Part shown: positions 34,354 to 43,660 of the stretch, piece after piece
Layout of the letters: every line of letters starts with the position of its first letter
Numbering within the stretch: position 1 is the first letter of the stretch
Source of the DNA: Bacillus solimangrovi
GTDB lineage: Bacteria > Bacillota > Bacilli > Bacillales > Bacillaceae_N
Direction: 5' to 3'
Assembly (NCBI RefSeq): GCF_001742425.1
Contig: NZ_MJEH01000011.1
Span: 62,001 to 126,000 of the forward strand
DNA length: 64,000 bases
The notes under the pieces: model-generated
Databases searched by the model: none
The model's input: only the letters and a program-made list of their open reading frames with translations
What the model was told of the DNA's origin: nothing
Made by a program: the position numbers and the translations under genes

Positions 34354-35928
34354 ATGTATAAAATACTCGTGTCTGACACAATGAGTGCAGAAGGATTAGC
34401 TCCACTCTTAAAAAGTGATAAAGTAGAAATTATCCAAAAGAAGGTAGATGAAGTACAAGATTCGCTGGCCGAATTTGATGCATTACTCGTTCGTAGTGGT
34501 ACACAAGTTACAGAAGAGCTTGTTGAGCAAATGACTAACTTAAAAATTGTTGCTCGCGCAGGTGTCGGTGTTGATAATATCGATATTGATGCAGCTACAA
34601 AACGCGGTATCGTGGTTATTAATGCACCTGATGGAAATACGATCTCTACTGCTGAGCATACATTTGCTATGATGGCATCATTGTTGCGAAATATTCCTCA
34701 ATCTGTTAGTTCAGTGAAGGATGGTAAATGGGAACGAAAAAAATATCAAGGTGCTGAGTTATACGGCAAAACGCTTGGAATCGTTGGAATGGGTCGTATC
34801 GGAGGAGAGCTTGCAAAACGAGCTAAGGCTTTTGGAATGAGTGTAGCAGTATTTGATCCATTCTTAACTCAAGCACGAGCACAAAAGCTTGGTGTAGATG
34901 CAGTTGACTTTGATGGATTACTTGAAGTTGCAGATATTATCACTGTACATACTCCGTTAACAAAGGATACAAAAGGATTATTCAATAAAGAAACGATTGC
35001 GAAAGCAAAAAAAGGTGTTTATCTTATTAACTGTGCTCGCGGTGGAATTATTGATGAAGATGCACTCGTTGAACATATCGAAAGTGGTCACGTGTCAGGT
35101 GCAGCTCTTGACGTATTTGTAACAGAACCTCCTACAAATACACGTCTTATTGGCCAAGATCATATTATTACAACTCCTCATTTAGGAGCATCAACAGTCG
35201 AAGCACAATTAAATGTCGCTGCATCAGTGTCAGAAGAAGTGCTTCAATTTTTAGAAGGTCAGCCTGTTAAGAATTCTCTTAACTTACCAACGTTATCTAA
35301 AGAAGTATATGAAAAGATTAAACCTTATTATGAACTTGCTAGTAGCATGGGCTCTCTCGTATCTCAATGTATGAAAGTTCCAGTGAAAGAAATTGAACTA
35401 CGTTATGGGGGATCTATTGCTGACTTAGATACGACAATCTTAACTCGTACGTTACTTGCAGGGTTTATTCGCCCTCGTGTTGATTCAGCAGTAAATGAAG
35501 TAAATGCAGCAATGGTAACGAAGCAACGCGGTATTGCATACGGAGAGAAGATTACGAGTGATACAAATGGCTATTCGAACTCTATAAAAGCGATTGTGCA
35601 CGGTGAAAATGCAACATTCACGATTCAAGGGACATTCGTTCGTGAATATGGACCTCGTATTGTAAATATGAATGGGTTTGATATTGATTTTTATCCTAAC
35701 GGCAGCTTATTATACGTGCAACATACTGACCGTCCAGGTGTTATTGGGAACGTTGGACACATCCTCGGTGAGCATGAAGTAAATATTGCAACGATGCAAG
35801 TTGGTCGAAAAGAAGCAGGTGGAGAAGCAATTATGATGCTTTCATTCGATAAGCCTATTACTGATGATGTATACAATGAACTACGTAAGATTGATGACAT
35901 CGTTTCAATAAATAAGATTGAACTATAA
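34354..35928 (+). CDS. serA: D-3-phosphoglycerate dehydrogenase
   Basis: First step of serine synthesis, oxidising 3-phosphoglycerate with NAD. ATG 34354 (AAGGAG eight bases upstream) gives 524 residues; the frame extends 21 nt further upstream without a ribosome site. Catalytic and NAD domains occupy residues 1-310 ([54 protein letters not shown] with the active-site His). An intervening domain (about 315-445) and a C-terminal ACT domain (about 450-524: [20 protein letters not shown]) follow, the long form that can be serine-inhibited. Confidence 0.95.
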   Translation: MYKILVSDTMSAEGLAPLLKSDKVEIIQKKVDEVQDSLAEFDALLVRSGTQVTEELVEQMTNLKIVARAGVGVDNIDIDAATKRGIVVINAPDGNTISTAEHTFAMMASLLRNIPQSVSSVKDGKWERKKYQGAELYGKTLGIVGMGRIGGELAKRAKAFGMSVAVFDPFLTQARAQKLGVDAVDFDGLLEVADIITVHTPLTKDTKGLFNKETIAKAKKGVYLINCARGGIIDEDALVEHIESGHVSGAALDVFVTEPPTNTRLIGQDHIITTPHLGASTVEAQLNVAASVSEEVLQFLEGQPVKNSLNLPTLSKEVYEKIKPYYELASSMGSLVSQCMKVPVKEIELRYGGSIADLDTTILTRTLLAGFIRPRVDSAVNEVNAAMVTKQRGIAYGEKITSDTNGYSNSIKAIVHGENATFTIQGTFVREYGPRIVNMNGFDIDFYPNGSLLYVQHTDRPGVIGNVGHILGEHEVNIATMQVGRKEAGGEAIMMLSFDKPITDDVYNELRKIDDIVSINKIEL

Positions 35929-35937
35929 TTTAGTCAC

Positions 35938-35980
35938 ACTACCATAAGTGGAGATTCCTTCATCCCCACTAATGATTAGT
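35938..35980 (+). repeat. Hairpin repeat, copy C (after serA)
   Basis: Arms ACTACCATAAGTGG / CCACTAATGATTAGT (imperfect) around ATTCCTTCAT. It shares the ATTAGT/AGTGG arm words and the TTCCTTCAT loop word with the hairpin at 12358-12405, indicating the same repeat family. It begins 10 bp after the serA stop. Confidence 0.65.
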
Positions 35981-36063
35981 TGAACTAGTAATGTCAATAC
36001 TAACACTTTAATTGTCATTGTTTCTCTCTAGTTTTGAGGGTCAACACATGATCAATAACCAAG

Positions 36064-36101
36064 AGAGCCCCCATTCTAATCGATTTTTGAATGGGGGCTC
36101 T
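36064..36101. terminator. Bidirectional terminator between serA and rsiX
   Basis: GC-rich stem AGAGCCCCCATTC / GAATGGGGGCTCT with a 12-nt loop and T-rich flanks on both strands. It lies between convergent serA and rsiX and is the stronger of the two hairpins after serA. Confidence 0.85.
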
Positions 36102-36104
36102 TTC

Positions 36105-37298
36105 TTATAAGCGGTTAGCTGAATATGGCACTGTTATTGGCTGTGAAACATTGTATGGTCCATACTGATTAAATGGCAGATTTTCAAATTGAACTGTATC
36201 ATACCCATAAGATTTTGCTGTTAGTAAGATTGCTTCTATCATATAGATACTTTCTTCATTATTTACAAGGTCATTTGTATTCATTAATTGAATTTGAATG
36301 TGTTTATCATTTAACTCCACTGATTCAACTTGGATACCATTGAGAAACGGAGAATACAGCTGCTTATTGTCGTCATCCGTTAACATCTGTTGAAACGCTG
36401 ATTGAAGATCTGATGCTGTTGTAGGGATCGGAACAAGGTATTTATGCTCTCCTTCTGTTAAATAATATATTTTCTGCTCTCTTTCAATAATTAAACTTTC
36501 TACATAACCCATTTTTGAGAACTCAATACCGGCTGTTTCATTATGAGAAAATTTCAATTCAGAAATTCCAATAGGTAGCATCATCTCTTTTAACATAGAT
36601 ATGAACGCAACTTCAACCGATTTCTCATTATTTATTAACATAGATTGCTCACCAAATAGATTGACTTCCATAGTATGTTCGTTTAACTGCTCAAAAGTAA
36701 TGTTCTTCCAAAAATCTGCTGAGTATATCGACATGTTTGACAATTCATCTTGAATAAATGAATTCAGAGCTTCGTCTAGAGGTATATTCTTAGGTATTGT
36801 CTTTGATACTGGTATTGTATATTGAAATGAATCATTTACCAAAGCACCTACTAACAGTTGCTCATCAGCATTAATTTCATTAATTGTGTGAGATAATGGT
36901 TCAATCACTATCATTTTCTTACTTATACTCTCACTAAAACTTTGGACTTGATCACCTGCAAAACCCTCTTCTGACTGCCCTTGTAGATTAGCATGATTTT
37001 CGAAGATGGCTTTTTCGGAACTCTCCTCTTTTTCAATACTCATTTCAGAACCATTATTTAAAATCACTGGAAGCATAACGATGAATAAGACTACTGCTGC
37101 CACTGATCCAAGTACAGGTAAAACCCATTTTGAACGTTTTACAATTGGGGTGCTCATGTCTGAATTAGACGATTCCTCATCTTCCATTGTTTTTGAAATT
37201 CTCGCGAATATTTCATCCGCACTGCGGTTGTCTTCAACTATTGGAAGTTGTTGTAAAAGTTCTTCAATTCGTTCTTCGTCGTAAATCCTTTTAGACAT
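36105..37298 (-). CDS. rsiX: RsiX-like anti-sigma factor with GerMN-type domains
   Basis: ATG at 37298 (AGGAGGGAG upstream) gives 397 residues. A cytoplasmic N-terminus binds sigma; a single membrane helix lies near 70-90 (WVLPVLGSVAAVVLFIVMLP). The outer part contains two GerMN-like repeats (about 140-260 and 275-390), each with the DEALNSFIQ / DLQSAFQQML pattern. The first codons overlap the sigX stop by 8 nt. Role: holds SigX inactive at the membrane. Gene order serA, rsiX, sigX matches B. subtilis. Confidence 0.85.
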   Translation of the reverse strand: MSKRIYDEERIEELLQQLPIVEDNRSADEIFARISKTMEDEESSNSDMSTPIVKRSKWVLPVLGSVAAVVLFIVMLPVILNNGSEMSIEKEESSEKAIFENHANLQGQSEEGFAGDQVQSFSESISKKMIVIEPLSHTINEINADEQLLVGALVNDSFQYTIPVSKTIPKNIPLDEALNSFIQDELSNMSIYSADFWKNITFEQLNEHTMEVNLFGEQSMLINNEKSVEVAFISMLKEMMLPIGISELKFSHNETAGIEFSKMGYVESLIIEREQKIYYLTEGEHKYLVPIPTTASDLQSAFQQMLTDDDNKQLYSPFLNGIQVESVELNDKHIQIQLMNTNDLVNNEESIYMIEAILLTAKSYGYDTVQFENLPFNQYGPYNVSQPITVPYSANRL

Positions 37299-37824
37299 GT
37301 GGCACTCCCTCCTTATTATGAACTTCATTCATACATCCTTTTAATGACTTAATCGCTCTGTGTTGAGTTGTTTTCACTTTACTCTCTGTCCAACCAAGTA
37401 CATCAGCAGTTTCAGTTATAGAAAATGATTGTAAATAACGTAAAATGACAACCATTCGTTGATCTTCTGAACAAGAATGCAAACACGTATATACTAATTG
37501 AATATCTTCATTCAAAATCACCACATCTTCTGGTAAAGGGTCTTCATCTTCAATAATTGCACTAATTATCTCATCTTCTATTCCAGTTATAACACTTTGA
37601 TTCTTTTGTTTTCGAAACCAATCAATTGTGACATGTTTCGCTATTGAAAATAGCCATGTCTTCTCACTACTTCTGCCCTCGAAGCGTTCGTATGATTTCA
37701 GCACTCTAATATAAACTTCTTGAACGAGATCTTCAGTCTGTTCTTTATTTTTGACCATATAAAAGATAAATCGAAATAAATCTTGGTGATATCTTTCATA
37801 TAAATGCTGAAATAAATCCCTCAT
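37291..37824 (-). CDS. sigX: ECF sigma factor SigX
   Basis: A 177-residue sigma factor: region 2 with DLFRFIFYMVKNKEQTEDLV and TWLFSIAKHVTIDWFRKQK, and region 4 with ITETADVLGWTESKVKTTQ. In B. subtilis SigX controls envelope genes such as dlt and pssA and resistance to cationic peptides. It is the first gene of sigX-rsiX, directly preceded by a matching SigX-type promoter. In B. subtilis resE lies on the other side of sigX; here 15 kb intervene. Confidence 0.9.
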   Translation of the reverse strand: MRDLFQHLYERYHQDLFRFIFYMVKNKEQTEDLVQEVYIRVLKSYERFEGRSSEKTWLFSIAKHVTIDWFRKQKNQSVITGIEDEIISAIIEDEDPLPEDVVILNEDIQLVYTCLHSCSEDQRMVVILRYLQSFSITETADVLGWTESKVKTTQHRAIKSLKGCMNEVHNKEGVPHV

Positions 37825-37849
37825 CCCTTATACCTCTCTCTCCTATTTA

Positions 37850-37875
37850 GTCGAACAAAACCTTAAAAGGTTACA
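37850..37875 (-). promoter_or_regulatory. SigX-type autoregulatory promoter
   Basis: The minus strand reads TGTAAC (37875-37870), a 16-bp spacer and CGAC (37853-37850). This fits the SigX consensus TGTAAC-N16/17-CGWC, about 26 bp before the sigX ATG. It implies that SigX transcribes its own operon. Confidence 0.8.
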
Positions 37876-37897
37876 CTTTGTTATTATATCGAAAAAA

Positions 37898-37932
37898 GCT
37901 AAGTTTTTCTTTTTCGAAAAGAAAAACTTAGC
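37898..37932 (-). terminator. Terminator of the germination receptor operon
   Basis: 12-bp arms GCTAAGTTTTTC / GAAAAACTTAGC around an almost self-complementary centre, followed on the minus strand by TTTTTTCG. It lies about 40 bp beyond the gerAC-type stop. Confidence 0.85.
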
Positions 37933-37970
37933 CAAATTATCATCTCTATCACACATTTTTTTAGTAAGCA

Positions 37971-39101
37971 TTACTCAGAGATTCCCGTATTTAAAATTGT
38001 AACTTTAGAGTGGACATTTACTATTAAATTTGGGTAAACTTCTTTCCATTTCTTTCTATCCCAATCACGTGTATCACTTTTTACAATTCTTCCAAACCCT
38101 ATCGGATCAACGTTAAACTCTTGTAGTTTTTTTATTAGCAACTCACTTTTCTGCGTAAATTCCTCATCTAACTTTAGTTCCATTTTTTTAATTTCTTTTG
38201 GATCGCGTAAATCTGCCTTTCCTTTATATTCTCGAATGACACAATCGATTTTAATGTATACGTCAACCTCTGGGACTCCACCAATGTGATTTACTTCAAA
38301 ATTTGTAGATGCTTTCACATTTTCAATCATTGCAAGGTTTCCACCAAATTGAACATCTTCTTGATCTTCCTCAGTTGATTCTTCTTCCTCCTTATTTAAA
38401 GCAACCTGAATATTACCATGCTTATAATCTCCAGAGGATAATAAATGGAAAATAAAAAAATCTTTAACTCCTATTTCATGAACATACTTATCTCCGTCAA
38501 ATAGAGCTAGTCCAATAATATTAGCATGATTCCCCTTTTTTTCAATAAGAGGAAGGTAGGGGTCTCTTCCGTCACTATGATAATACTTCAAAAACAAATG
38601 CAAATTTGTCACTGGAAGAGATTGACTTTTCTCATTTTGAAGCATTAATGTTTCTAAATATATGCCTGGATGCTGTCCAACTGAGGTAACTTCCTTATCT
38701 AATAAATCACCAGCTGTACCTTTAACAACTGCTAACTTCATTTTATTACCGATTTCAGGGTCTCGATTTAACGTGTCAACAATATCATGTAATCCACTTT
38801 TAGCAAGCTCTTCACCGTATAAAGCTACCGCTGCCTGACCACTCATAATCGGATATGGTGCTTCATAATTCATCAGTTTTCGTCCTAATTTACTTAAATC
38901 AGTATCTGATTCAAAAAATTCTAAGCTCGTACCCTCTTTCTCATTATAAACAGGTACTAAGATCTTCATGTGTACTTTGTCTTCTTCAACCTTATCATAG
39001 CTTATATTTCGAATCATAAGTATATCATCAACGATATGTTGCTGAGCACATCCAGTTAATAAGAGGATAATAAGAACACTGTTAAATATCTTCCATTTCA
39101 T
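37971..39101 (-). CDS. Germination receptor C subunit, Ger(x)C lipoprotein
   Basis: A 376-residue lipoprotein from ATG 39101 (AGGTGG upstream) with a lipobox LLLTGC, so Cys18 would be lipidated. Three Ger(x)C domains follow; recognisable parts are YDKVEEDKVHMKILVPVYNE and, near the end, EFNVDPIGFGRIVKSDTRDW. It is the C subunit of a GerA-type nutrient receptor in the spore inner membrane. Its start is 14 nt downstream of the A-subunit stop. The nutrient recognised cannot be read from sequence. Confidence 0.88.
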   Translation of the reverse strand: MKWKIFNSVLIILLLTGCAQQHIVDDILMIRNISYDKVEEDKVHMKILVPVYNEKEGTSLEFFESDTDLSKLGRKLMNYEAPYPIMSGQAAVALYGEELAKSGLHDIVDTLNRDPEIGNKMKLAVVKGTAGDLLDKEVTSVGQHPGIYLETLMLQNEKSQSLPVTNLHLFLKYYHSDGRDPYLPLIEKKGNHANIIGLALFDGDKYVHEIGVKDFFIFHLLSSGDYKHGNIQVALNKEEEESTEEDQEDVQFGGNLAMIENVKASTNFEVNHIGGVPEVDVYIKIDCVIREYKGKADLRDPKEIKKMELKLDEEFTQKSELLIKKLQEFNVDPIGFGRIVKSDTRDWDRKKWKEVYPNLIVNVHSKVTILNTGISE

Positions 39102-39115
39102 GTGCTTCCACCTTC

Positions 39116-40585
39116 TCATTCATCAATATCTGTTTTCTGTTTCTTTTTGAAAATATCCTTAAAACTTTGTTCCATTGATAACGATGAAACATTTTGTCTG
39201 CGCAAATAACGAAATGGAAGTCGTATCAACATATCTCTCCACATTTCCGAACGGGGTGGATAAATCGGTGTCATATATGGATGCCCTAAAGATGTTAAGC
39301 GAAGCAAATGTGTTAATAAGAATGCCCCACAAATCGCAATACCAATTAATCCTAAATAACTAGCAAATATCAAAAACACAAAACGTACTACTCGAAACGC
39401 ATTACCCATACGATAAACAGGGGATGTATATGAAGAAATTGTTGTCAATGCGACAATAATAATTAGTACATTACTCGTTAATCCTGCTTCTACAGAAGCC
39501 GTACCTAGAACAATACCACCAACTATACCAATTGTTTGAGCGATCTTTGAAGGCATTCGAGCTCCAGCTTCCCTTAATAGTTCAATTGTTATTTCTAAAA
39601 ATAACGCTTCTAAAATCGGTGGAAATGGAATATCAACTCTCGAGCCTACCAACGTGCCTAACAAATCGCGTGGAATCAACTCATAATGAAAAGTCAAAGT
39701 TGCTACATATAGGGGAGTAGCTAACAAAGAGAATAACAAGGCAAAATAACGCATGATTCGAAAAACTGAAGCGACTTGCCACGTTAAGTAATAATCTCCA
39801 GATGAATTAAAAAAATCAAAAATGGAAGATGGACCAGAAAGTGCAAACGATGAACCATCAACAAGTATGCATACCTTCCCTTCACATAATGAATTACATA
39901 AACGTTCTGGTCGTTCAGTATTTTTCAACTGTGGAAACGGTGATCTCCAATTGTCTTGAATAATCTGCTGAATATAAGCACTATCTGCGATATTATCAAT
40001 CGTGATTGCTTCGATCTTTGTTCGGACGAGATTAACATCCTCCATATTCACTTCATTTTCCATATAGAGGAGTGCTACGCCCGTTCTTGACTTTGCTCCT
40101 ACCTCCATTAGCTCAATTTTTAAATCTACTACAGGTAGGCGTTTACGAACAAGGTTGATGTTCGTTTTCATTGATTCTACAAACGCTTCTTTAGGACCCT
40201 CAACACTATATTCGGTCATCGGAGGTATAATGTCACGCCCTTGAAGGTCGATACAGCTTAATAATATGTATCCATCATCTTTTCCGACAAGACTAAGTGC
40301 GACATAACCTTTTAAGATCCTTTCCTCCAACTCATCGACATCATTTGTGATAATAATTTCTTCGAATGGAAGTTTTTTCTTAAGCTCCTCTAACGAATCG
40401 AATGGATCCTCTAAGTTTTGTAAGAGGTCTCGATGCAATATATTCGTATCAACAATTGAATAAAGATAAGAAATTCGATAAGGTGTATGATGGCCTAAAT
40501 TCTCATATGATACAAAATCTCCATTTTTCTTTAAATTACTTAATCTATCTTCTTTTTGCGATTTTTCAAACGAAAATCGTTTCAC
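39116..40585 (-). CDS. Germination receptor A subunit (GerA/KA/SpoVAF family)
   Basis: A 489-residue protein: a soluble N-terminal half (about 1-270, with CEGKVCILVDGSSFALSGPS) and a membrane half (about 275-440: LLGTLVGSRVDIPFPPILEA, then GARMPSKIAQTIGIVGGIVL). GTG at 40585 (TAGGAGG upstream) overlaps the stop of the B-subunit gene by 4 nt. In the GerA complex this subunit forms the oligomeric channel-like core. The gene follows rather than precedes the B-subunit gene, an unusual order. Confidence 0.9.
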   Translation of the reverse strand: MKRFSFEKSQKEDRLSNLKKNGDFVSYENLGHHTPYRISYLYSIVDTNILHRDLLQNLEDPFDSLEELKKKLPFEEIIITNDVDELEERILKGYVALSLVGKDDGYILLSCIDLQGRDIIPPMTEYSVEGPKEAFVESMKTNINLVRKRLPVVDLKIELMEVGAKSRTGVALLYMENEVNMEDVNLVRTKIEAITIDNIADSAYIQQIIQDNWRSPFPQLKNTERPERLCNSLCEGKVCILVDGSSFALSGPSSIFDFFNSSGDYYLTWQVASVFRIMRYFALLFSLLATPLYVATLTFHYELIPRDLLGTLVGSRVDIPFPPILEALFLEITIELLREAGARMPSKIAQTIGIVGGIVLGTASVEAGLTSNVLIIIVALTTISSYTSPVYRMGNAFRVVRFVFLIFASYLGLIGIAICGAFLLTHLLRLTSLGHPYMTPIYPPRSEMWRDMLIRLPFRYLRRQNVSSLSMEQSFKDIFKKKQKTDIDE

Positions 40586-41679
40586 TTCATTGTCCTCCTA
40601 TATTTACGATAAAAGAGTTTAGACAAAATAAAAAGAATTGGAATGTAAGCAAAGATTAAATAAAATGACACATAGTTAACTGCTTGATTTAAATAATTAA
40701 TCTCAATCCTACTATTTATAAATACTATGCTTATTAAAACGATTAAAAGTAAGCAAATAATCACTTTTCGTTGTGAAAAATTTGTTGTCCTCTTAATAAT
40801 TCTTGATGATGCCCATAAGTACAAAATCATAGTCGGTACGACAACAAACACCCATACTGTAACTGTTACGTATTCCAATCGTTCTATAAACGAGAATTCT
40901 GCAACCTTAAACATACTTAAAGTTGCCCATATAGTTCTCTCTAATTGATCTTCACTGAAGAATCCAAAGGTAATGATTATAATGAGTAAATATAACACGG
41001 TCGTAAAGAGCGAGCCGAATTGTGCACTCTTTTGTGACTTCTCTGGGTTTTTAATAAATGGGTAAAAGATGAGCAATAACTCAATTCCCATAAAAGATAT
41101 CATTGAATCACTAATTGCACCGACGATACTACCAATCGGTTTTTGAATAATTGGTAATAACGGTACAAAATCAGAATATTCAAGAGGAAATAATAGGAAT
41201 AAAATGAGTGGAATAGTAATGAAAAATCCTAAGAAACACATCCCTGTAACAACTCTAAATCCTCCTGAAACGATATAGTATATTAACGAACAAAAAAGAA
41301 AACCCAACACCCAAGAGGATAGAGTTGGAAACATCCAAACTTGTATTACTTCAATAAATGTAGTGAGAACGGTAACTGAGTTATAAAGAAAATAAAACGC
41401 AATGATAAGATTTATGAAACCACCAATCCACTTTCCAAAAATAAATCTTTGAATTTCAATTACATCTGTTTTGTATCTATTAAGAATGGAGTAAATTATA
41501 TAAATAGCAAGATGAAATAAGATGCCTGTTAATATTATAGTAATCCAACCATCATAACCTGCCTTACTCATAATGACACGCTGAAAACCTAACACACCTA
41601 CGCCTACTTGTGCTGCAACAATAATATAAAAAACTAAAAATCCATCTATTTTATATCTTTCCTTTACGATTTCAGACAC
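40582..41679 (-). CDS. Germination receptor B subunit (GerAB-type permease)
   Basis: GTG at 41679 (GGAGGGG upstream) gives 365 residues with ten membrane helices of the APC-type spore germination family (VGVGVLGFQRVIMSKAGYDG, then FLLFPLEYSDFVPLLP). B subunits bind the nutrient germinant. It is the first gene of a B-A-C operon. The upstream region carries a SigG-like promoter, as expected for forespore expression of receptors. Confidence 0.87.
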   Translation of the reverse strand: MSEIVKERYKIDGFLVFYIIVAAQVGVGVLGFQRVIMSKAGYDGWITIILTGILFHLAIYIIYSILNRYKTDVIEIQRFIFGKWIGGFINLIIAFYFLYNSVTVLTTFIEVIQVWMFPTLSSWVLGFLFCSLIYYIVSGGFRVVTGMCFLGFFITIPLILFLLFPLEYSDFVPLLPIIQKPIGSIVGAISDSMISFMGIELLLIFYPFIKNPEKSQKSAQFGSLFTTVLYLLIIIITFGFFSEDQLERTIWATLSMFKVAEFSFIERLEYVTVTVWVFVVVPTMILYLWASSRIIKRTTNFSQRKVIICLLLIVLISIVFINSRIEINYLNQAVNYVSFYLIFAYIPILFILSKLFYRKYRRTMK

Positions 41680-41714
41680 ATTACTACGCCCCTCCAAAAA
41701 AACATTCTATAAGG

Positions 41715-41744
41715 TAGTATTTTGCTTAAATGAAGAATTATACA
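41715..41744 (-). promoter_or_regulatory. Candidate SigG promoter of the germination receptor operon
   Basis: The minus strand reads TGTATA (41744-41739), a 17-bp spacer and AATACTA (41721-41715). The SigG consensus is GHATR with CATWMTA; only the first base of the -10 differs. The start codon is about 35 bp downstream. Confidence 0.6.
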
Positions 41745-41865
41745 TAACCGATAATGAAATATTCTCATTCTGCCAGACCTAATGATTGCTATTTTAAAGC
41801 TTAAAAGTATGGACACTTCCTTTCAAAATGGCGTTTTCAAAGTATTCCTATCTATACATAAAAAA

Positions 41866-41889
41866 AGCCCTGAATTAAAATTCAGGGCT
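41866..41889 (-). terminator. Terminator of the cobalamin operon
   Basis: Perfect stem AGCCCTGAATT / AATTCAGGGCT, followed on the minus strand by TTTTTTTATG. It overlaps the stop of the last gene (cblS). Confidence 0.85.
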
Positions 41890-42601
41890 TCCTCAATAGT
41901 GTGTGGAAATATGGTGTAGCAAGTTTCTTCAACATTTCATGTTTTCTTTCATCATAAGTTACCAGAAAACACGTTGCTGGACCAGCAGAGCTATTTAGAT
42001 TTATTGATGATTCGAATTGCTCAACATGTAAGCTATTGTTTACACAAAGTTGTTCAACTTCGTACCTTATTCCTTTCGAACCGATTGGAACAACTTCGTG
42101 AACAAATCCTAAGTTTACAATCTCAAGAAATAAACTCAATGGTGCAACCTCTACTTCTCGAAATAAAACCTGTTCACCAACTAACGGTGTTCCAATTACC
42201 GCAAATAAATCATCTTCTTTTGTTTTCCTTATTTTTTTCTTATTTTTTTTAACTATTCCTGTAAGTGTAATACCAAGTGCCGATTGTTCTAATTTAAAGT
42301 TTGACTCAGTACTACCCCCAATGGAGACATCAGTTAAGTTAAGTTCTGTTAATGCTTTCTGAATTCCAGATTGATAAGCATTCCACGTATCATCACCTGT
42401 TAAATTATGAATTGTAACAGATGTTAATGTTGCGCCTACCGATAATAATTCCATTAAAGCAACTCGCATCGTATAATAGCTCGTTTTTTCAGCTGAGGCG
42501 CAAACAATATCACTTTGTCTCTCACCAATGCCTCCGCTACAATCTGCTGAAATAACGATTTCTTCATTATCATTTATAGAAACGAACTGTAAGTCACGCA
42601 T
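41882..42601 (-). CDS. cblS: Alpha-ribazole kinase CblS
   Basis: A 239-residue protein of the AIR-synthase-related kinase type (VISADCSGGIGERQSDIVCA, then VALMELLSVGATLTSVTI and DVSIGGSTESNF). It matches CblS described in Geobacillus kaustophilus and Listeria, which phosphorylates alpha-ribazole to alpha-ribazole 5-phosphate for CobS. It lies next to the cognate transporter gene cblT (8-nt overlap). Together they replace the CobT reaction, and no cobT is in the operon. It is the last gene of the riboswitch-controlled operon. Confidence 0.85.
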   Translation of the reverse strand: MRDLQFVSINDNEEIVISADCSGGIGERQSDIVCASAEKTSYYTMRVALMELLSVGATLTSVTIHNLTGDDTWNAYQSGIQKALTELNLTDVSIGGSTESNFKLEQSALGITLTGIVKKNKKKIRKTKEDDLFAVIGTPLVGEQVLFREVEVAPLSLFLEIVNLGFVHEVVPIGSKGIRYEVEQLCVNNSLHVEQFESSINLNSSAGPATCFLVTYDERKHEMLKKLATPYFHTLLRKP

Positions 42602-43079
42602 TACGTCTCAACACGACATTTGTTGCTTGTTGAATTCTTGGCAATGCAACGATTGCTATAACTAGGTTAACTGCTGTACCAATTAATAAAGGTGGTAAGA
42701 ACGCCACATAAAAAGACCAACTTATTATGAACCCGAATGGAATTGCTGCTACAAAACCATTACTTATTAGGAAGAAGCTATATGCTAACATACGTTTGTT
42801 CGATCTATATAAATAACCAAACACAAATACGATTACTGCCATTTCAACTGCAACGAGTAGATGCAATGGTCCAAGTGGTAAACCACCTAAAAAGGCTGAA
42901 CCTAAATGACCAAGTGCACCTATAATAGCACCAGCAACAGGACCGAGTAGTACTGATCCTGCCAGTGCTGGAAAACTGTCGAGTGCAATACTTGAAATGA
43001 CTGCTGGAATCTTGATCATGGCACCAACTATAGAAAATGCGATAAAAGTGACTAGGATTGATAGTTTTCTCGTTGTCAT
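42594..43079 (-). CDS. cblT: Alpha-ribazole transporter CblT (ECF S component-like)
   Basis: A 161-residue membrane protein with about five helices and the ECF S-component look: ISSIALDSFPALAGSVLLGP, VAGAIIGALGHLGSAFLGGL and PLHLLVAVEMAVIVFVFGYL. Adjacent to cblS, it fits CblT, which imports alpha-ribazole. ECF energising subunits (EcfA1A2T) are not in the window and would be shared from elsewhere. It overlaps both neighbours by a few bases. Confidence 0.83.
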   Translation of the reverse strand: MTTRKLSILVTFIAFSIVGAMIKIPAVISSIALDSFPALAGSVLLGPVAGAIIGALGHLGSAFLGGLPLGPLHLLVAVEMAVIVFVFGYLYRSNKRMLAYSFFLISNGFVAAIPFGFIISWSFYVAFLPPLLIGTAVNLVIAIVALPRIQQATNVVLRRNA

Positions 43080-43660
43080 TCTTTATCCTTCCTCTTCCCA
43101 CGGCGAAATACTAATGCACTTCGTTCATATTCAACATCTTTTACATTTAGTCGTGCATTAATGACACGAGCAATTGCGAATAAATAATCCGATAAACGAT
43201 TAACATACGTTAAGACGTTATCATTTATCGTTTCTTCTCGTTGAAGTGTTACAATCGTACGTTCAGCACGACGTGCAACAGTACGAGCAATATGAATCGT
43301 CGCTGCTGCTGGTGAACCTCCTGGTAGAATAAACCTTTCTAACTTAGGTGCTTCTTCAATATAATCATCAATTCTCTCTTCAAGGTATGTAACGGTGTCT
43401 TCTTTTAATTTGAAATTCGAAGGGTCAATCTTCACACGTGCTAAATCACTACCACCATCAAATAATTCATGCTGAATCTTCTCTAGTTCTTGATAAATGT
43501 CAGTAAATCTCTCATCTTGTAGTTGTGTCATCGCTTGACCAATAAAACTGTTAAGTTCATCAATCGTACCGTATGCATTAACTCGAATATGATCTTTATC
43601 AACACGACCTCCAACTAATGATGTTTTACCTTTATCACCTGTTCGTGTATACAATTTCAT
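43076..43660 (-). CDS. pduO: PduO-type ATP:cob(I)alamin adenosyltransferase
   Basis: A 194-residue protein with MKLYTRTGDKGKTSLVGGRV at the N-terminus (ATP-binding TRTGDKG-TS motif) and the later ARTVARRAERTIV and VNRLSDYLFAIARVIN, all diagnostic of the PduO/YvqK family. It attaches the 5-deoxyadenosyl group to reduced cobalt of corrinoids, yielding the coenzyme form. Start and stop overlap the neighbours by 4 nt, consistent with one translated unit. Confidence 0.92.
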   Translation of the reverse strand: MKLYTRTGDKGKTSLVGGRVDKDHIRVNAYGTIDELNSFIGQAMTQLQDERFTDIYQELEKIQHELFDGGSDLARVKIDPSNFKLKEDTVTYLEERIDDYIEEAPKLERFILPGGSPAAATIHIARTVARRAERTIVTLQREETINDNVLTYVNRLSDYLFAIARVINARLNVKDVEYERSALVFRRGKRKDKE

